This document shows, piece by piece, positions 63,620-64,000 of a stretch of 64,000 nucleotides of DNA. A program made the translations under genes and the position numbers. The notes under the pieces were generated by a model, which did not search any database, was not told the DNA's origin, and saw only the letters and a list, made by a program, of their open reading frames with translations. This stretch comes from Galbibacter sp. BG1. Lineage in GTDB: Bacteria > Bacteroidota > Bacteroidia > Flavobacteriales > Flavobacteriaceae. The DNA lies in contig NZ_CP058364.1 in NCBI RefSeq assembly GCF_013391805.1, positions 186,001 to 250,000 of the forward strand, in the 5' to 3' direction. Each line of letters begins with the position of its first letter. Position 1 is the stretch's first letter.

Positions 63620-64000
63620 ATGAAGAAATCATTAATCGCTATGTTATTCATAGCCGCCTTTACATTTTCAACACAAGTAGAAGCCCAAAAATTTAGCGGA
63701 CTGGATAAAAGTCCTGCCGACATCGTTTATTTCAGACCAGAAAAAAACGCTGCTCCCTTGATGAAGGTTGTTTACGGACGACCTCAACTAAAAGGACGTG
63801 CCGTAGGAACCGATCTTGCTCCTTATGGAGATGTATGGAGAACTGGAGCTAATGAAGCGACGGAGATTAAGTTCTATCAAGACGTTTCTATAGGTGGAAA
63901 ACCAATTTCTGCGGGTACTTACAGTTTGTTCACTATTCCTGGAAAAGATGAATGGACAGTAATTATTAACAAAGATGTAGATGTTTGGGGAGCTTACTCC
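63620..64000 (+). CDS. DUF2911 exported protein, 3' end outside the window
   Basis: 127 codons are visible; it runs off the right edge. The signal peptide is MKKSLIAMLFIAAFTFSTQV with cleavage after EAQ. The domain start SGLDKSPADIVYFRP, VVYGRPQLKGRAVG, PYGDVWRTGANEATEIKF and SAGTYSLFTIPGKDEWTVII is DUF2911, a frequent secreted family in Bacteroidota of unknown function. The ATG at 63620 gives the proper signal peptide. Confidence 0.88.
   Translation, partial: MKKSLIAMLFIAAFTFSTQVEAQKFSGLDKSPADIVYFRPEKNAAPLMKVVYGRPQLKGRAVGTDLAPYGDVWRTGANEATEIKFYQDVSIGGKPISAGTYSLFTIPGKDEWTVIINKDVDVWGAYS

Overview
The window looks like chromosome from a marine-type member of the Flavobacteriaceae (Bacteroidota). 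The basis is indirect but consistent: AT-rich DNA, gene starts mostly without a Shine-Dalgarno sequence, promoters that fit the Bacteroidota pattern (TTTG at about -33, TAnnTTTG at about -7), typical flavobacterial family sets (BatA/B/C/D, DUF2911, DUF6588, TIGR03643, UDP-epimerase-like threonine dehydrogenase) and several sulfatases. No rRNA, tRNA, CRISPR array, phage or insertion sequence was recognised. The genus cannot be told from the sequence alone.

Layout. 1-2490 (+): end of a Cu/Zn superoxide dismutase, then an ECF sigma / RskA-type anti-sigma pair and a pentapeptide-repeat protein. 2528-4291 (-): a sulfatase with a good promoter. 4471-11019 (-): a periplasmic nitrate reductase operon, napD-napA, then a tetraheme NapB-like protein, a tetraheme lipoprotein, a four-cluster Fe-S protein and an NrfD-type membrane protein. 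It has no napC or napGH, so the NrfD/Fe-S module is the probable quinol oxidase. A truncated haemoglobin and an HPP-family (possibly nitrite) transporter lie beside it. 12467-19844: threonine dehydrogenase-like epimerase, a CarH/LitR-type B12-binding MerR regulator, TlpA-like thioredoxin, a lipoprotein with four 110-residue repeats, a Crp/Fnr regulator and aconitase. 20290-26966 (-): MoxR ATPase, two SurA-like isomerases, rhomboid protease and mutL. 27288-31039 (+): TetR, ABC1 kinase, photolyase-related protein and TIGR03643 protein. 31233-34873 (+): an unrecognised three-gene envelope operon with a MORN protein. 34991-37863 (-): a two-subunit isoquinoline-oxidoreductase-type molybdenum hydroxylase. 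38074-44687 (-): a complete moxR-DUF58-DUF4381-batA-batB/C-batD operon. 44755-50428 (-): sulfatases with outer-membrane proteins and a decayed third sulfatase. 50466-55467: a 21-bp tandem repeat, an all-helical protein, a 43-residue membrane protein not previously listed as an ORF, small secreted proteins and a second ECF sigma/anti-sigma/sensor cluster. 55497-63369 (-): Gfo/Idh/MocA oxidoreductase, cystathionine beta-synthase, DUF6588 protein, gyrB and asnB. 63620-end (+): a DUF2911 protein cut by the window edge.

How it fits together. Nitrate respiration or redox balancing (nap), NO/nitrite handling (haemoglobin, HPP), light/B12 response (CarH-like regulator and the photolyase operon, which share a candidate operator motif), envelope stress (two ECF systems, Bat operon, isomerases, rhomboid) and sulfated-polysaccharide use (sulfatases with outer-membrane proteins) are the main themes.

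Most unusual items: the tandemly duplicated NapB module; a Cys-to-Tyr change in the first cluster motif of the nap Fe-S protein; a lipoprotein whose four repeats alternate between two cysteine-pair layouts; a photolyase-family protein missing the Fe-S cysteines; and a strict 21-bp tandem repeat that reads as a leucine heptad repeat in front of an unknown helical protein.
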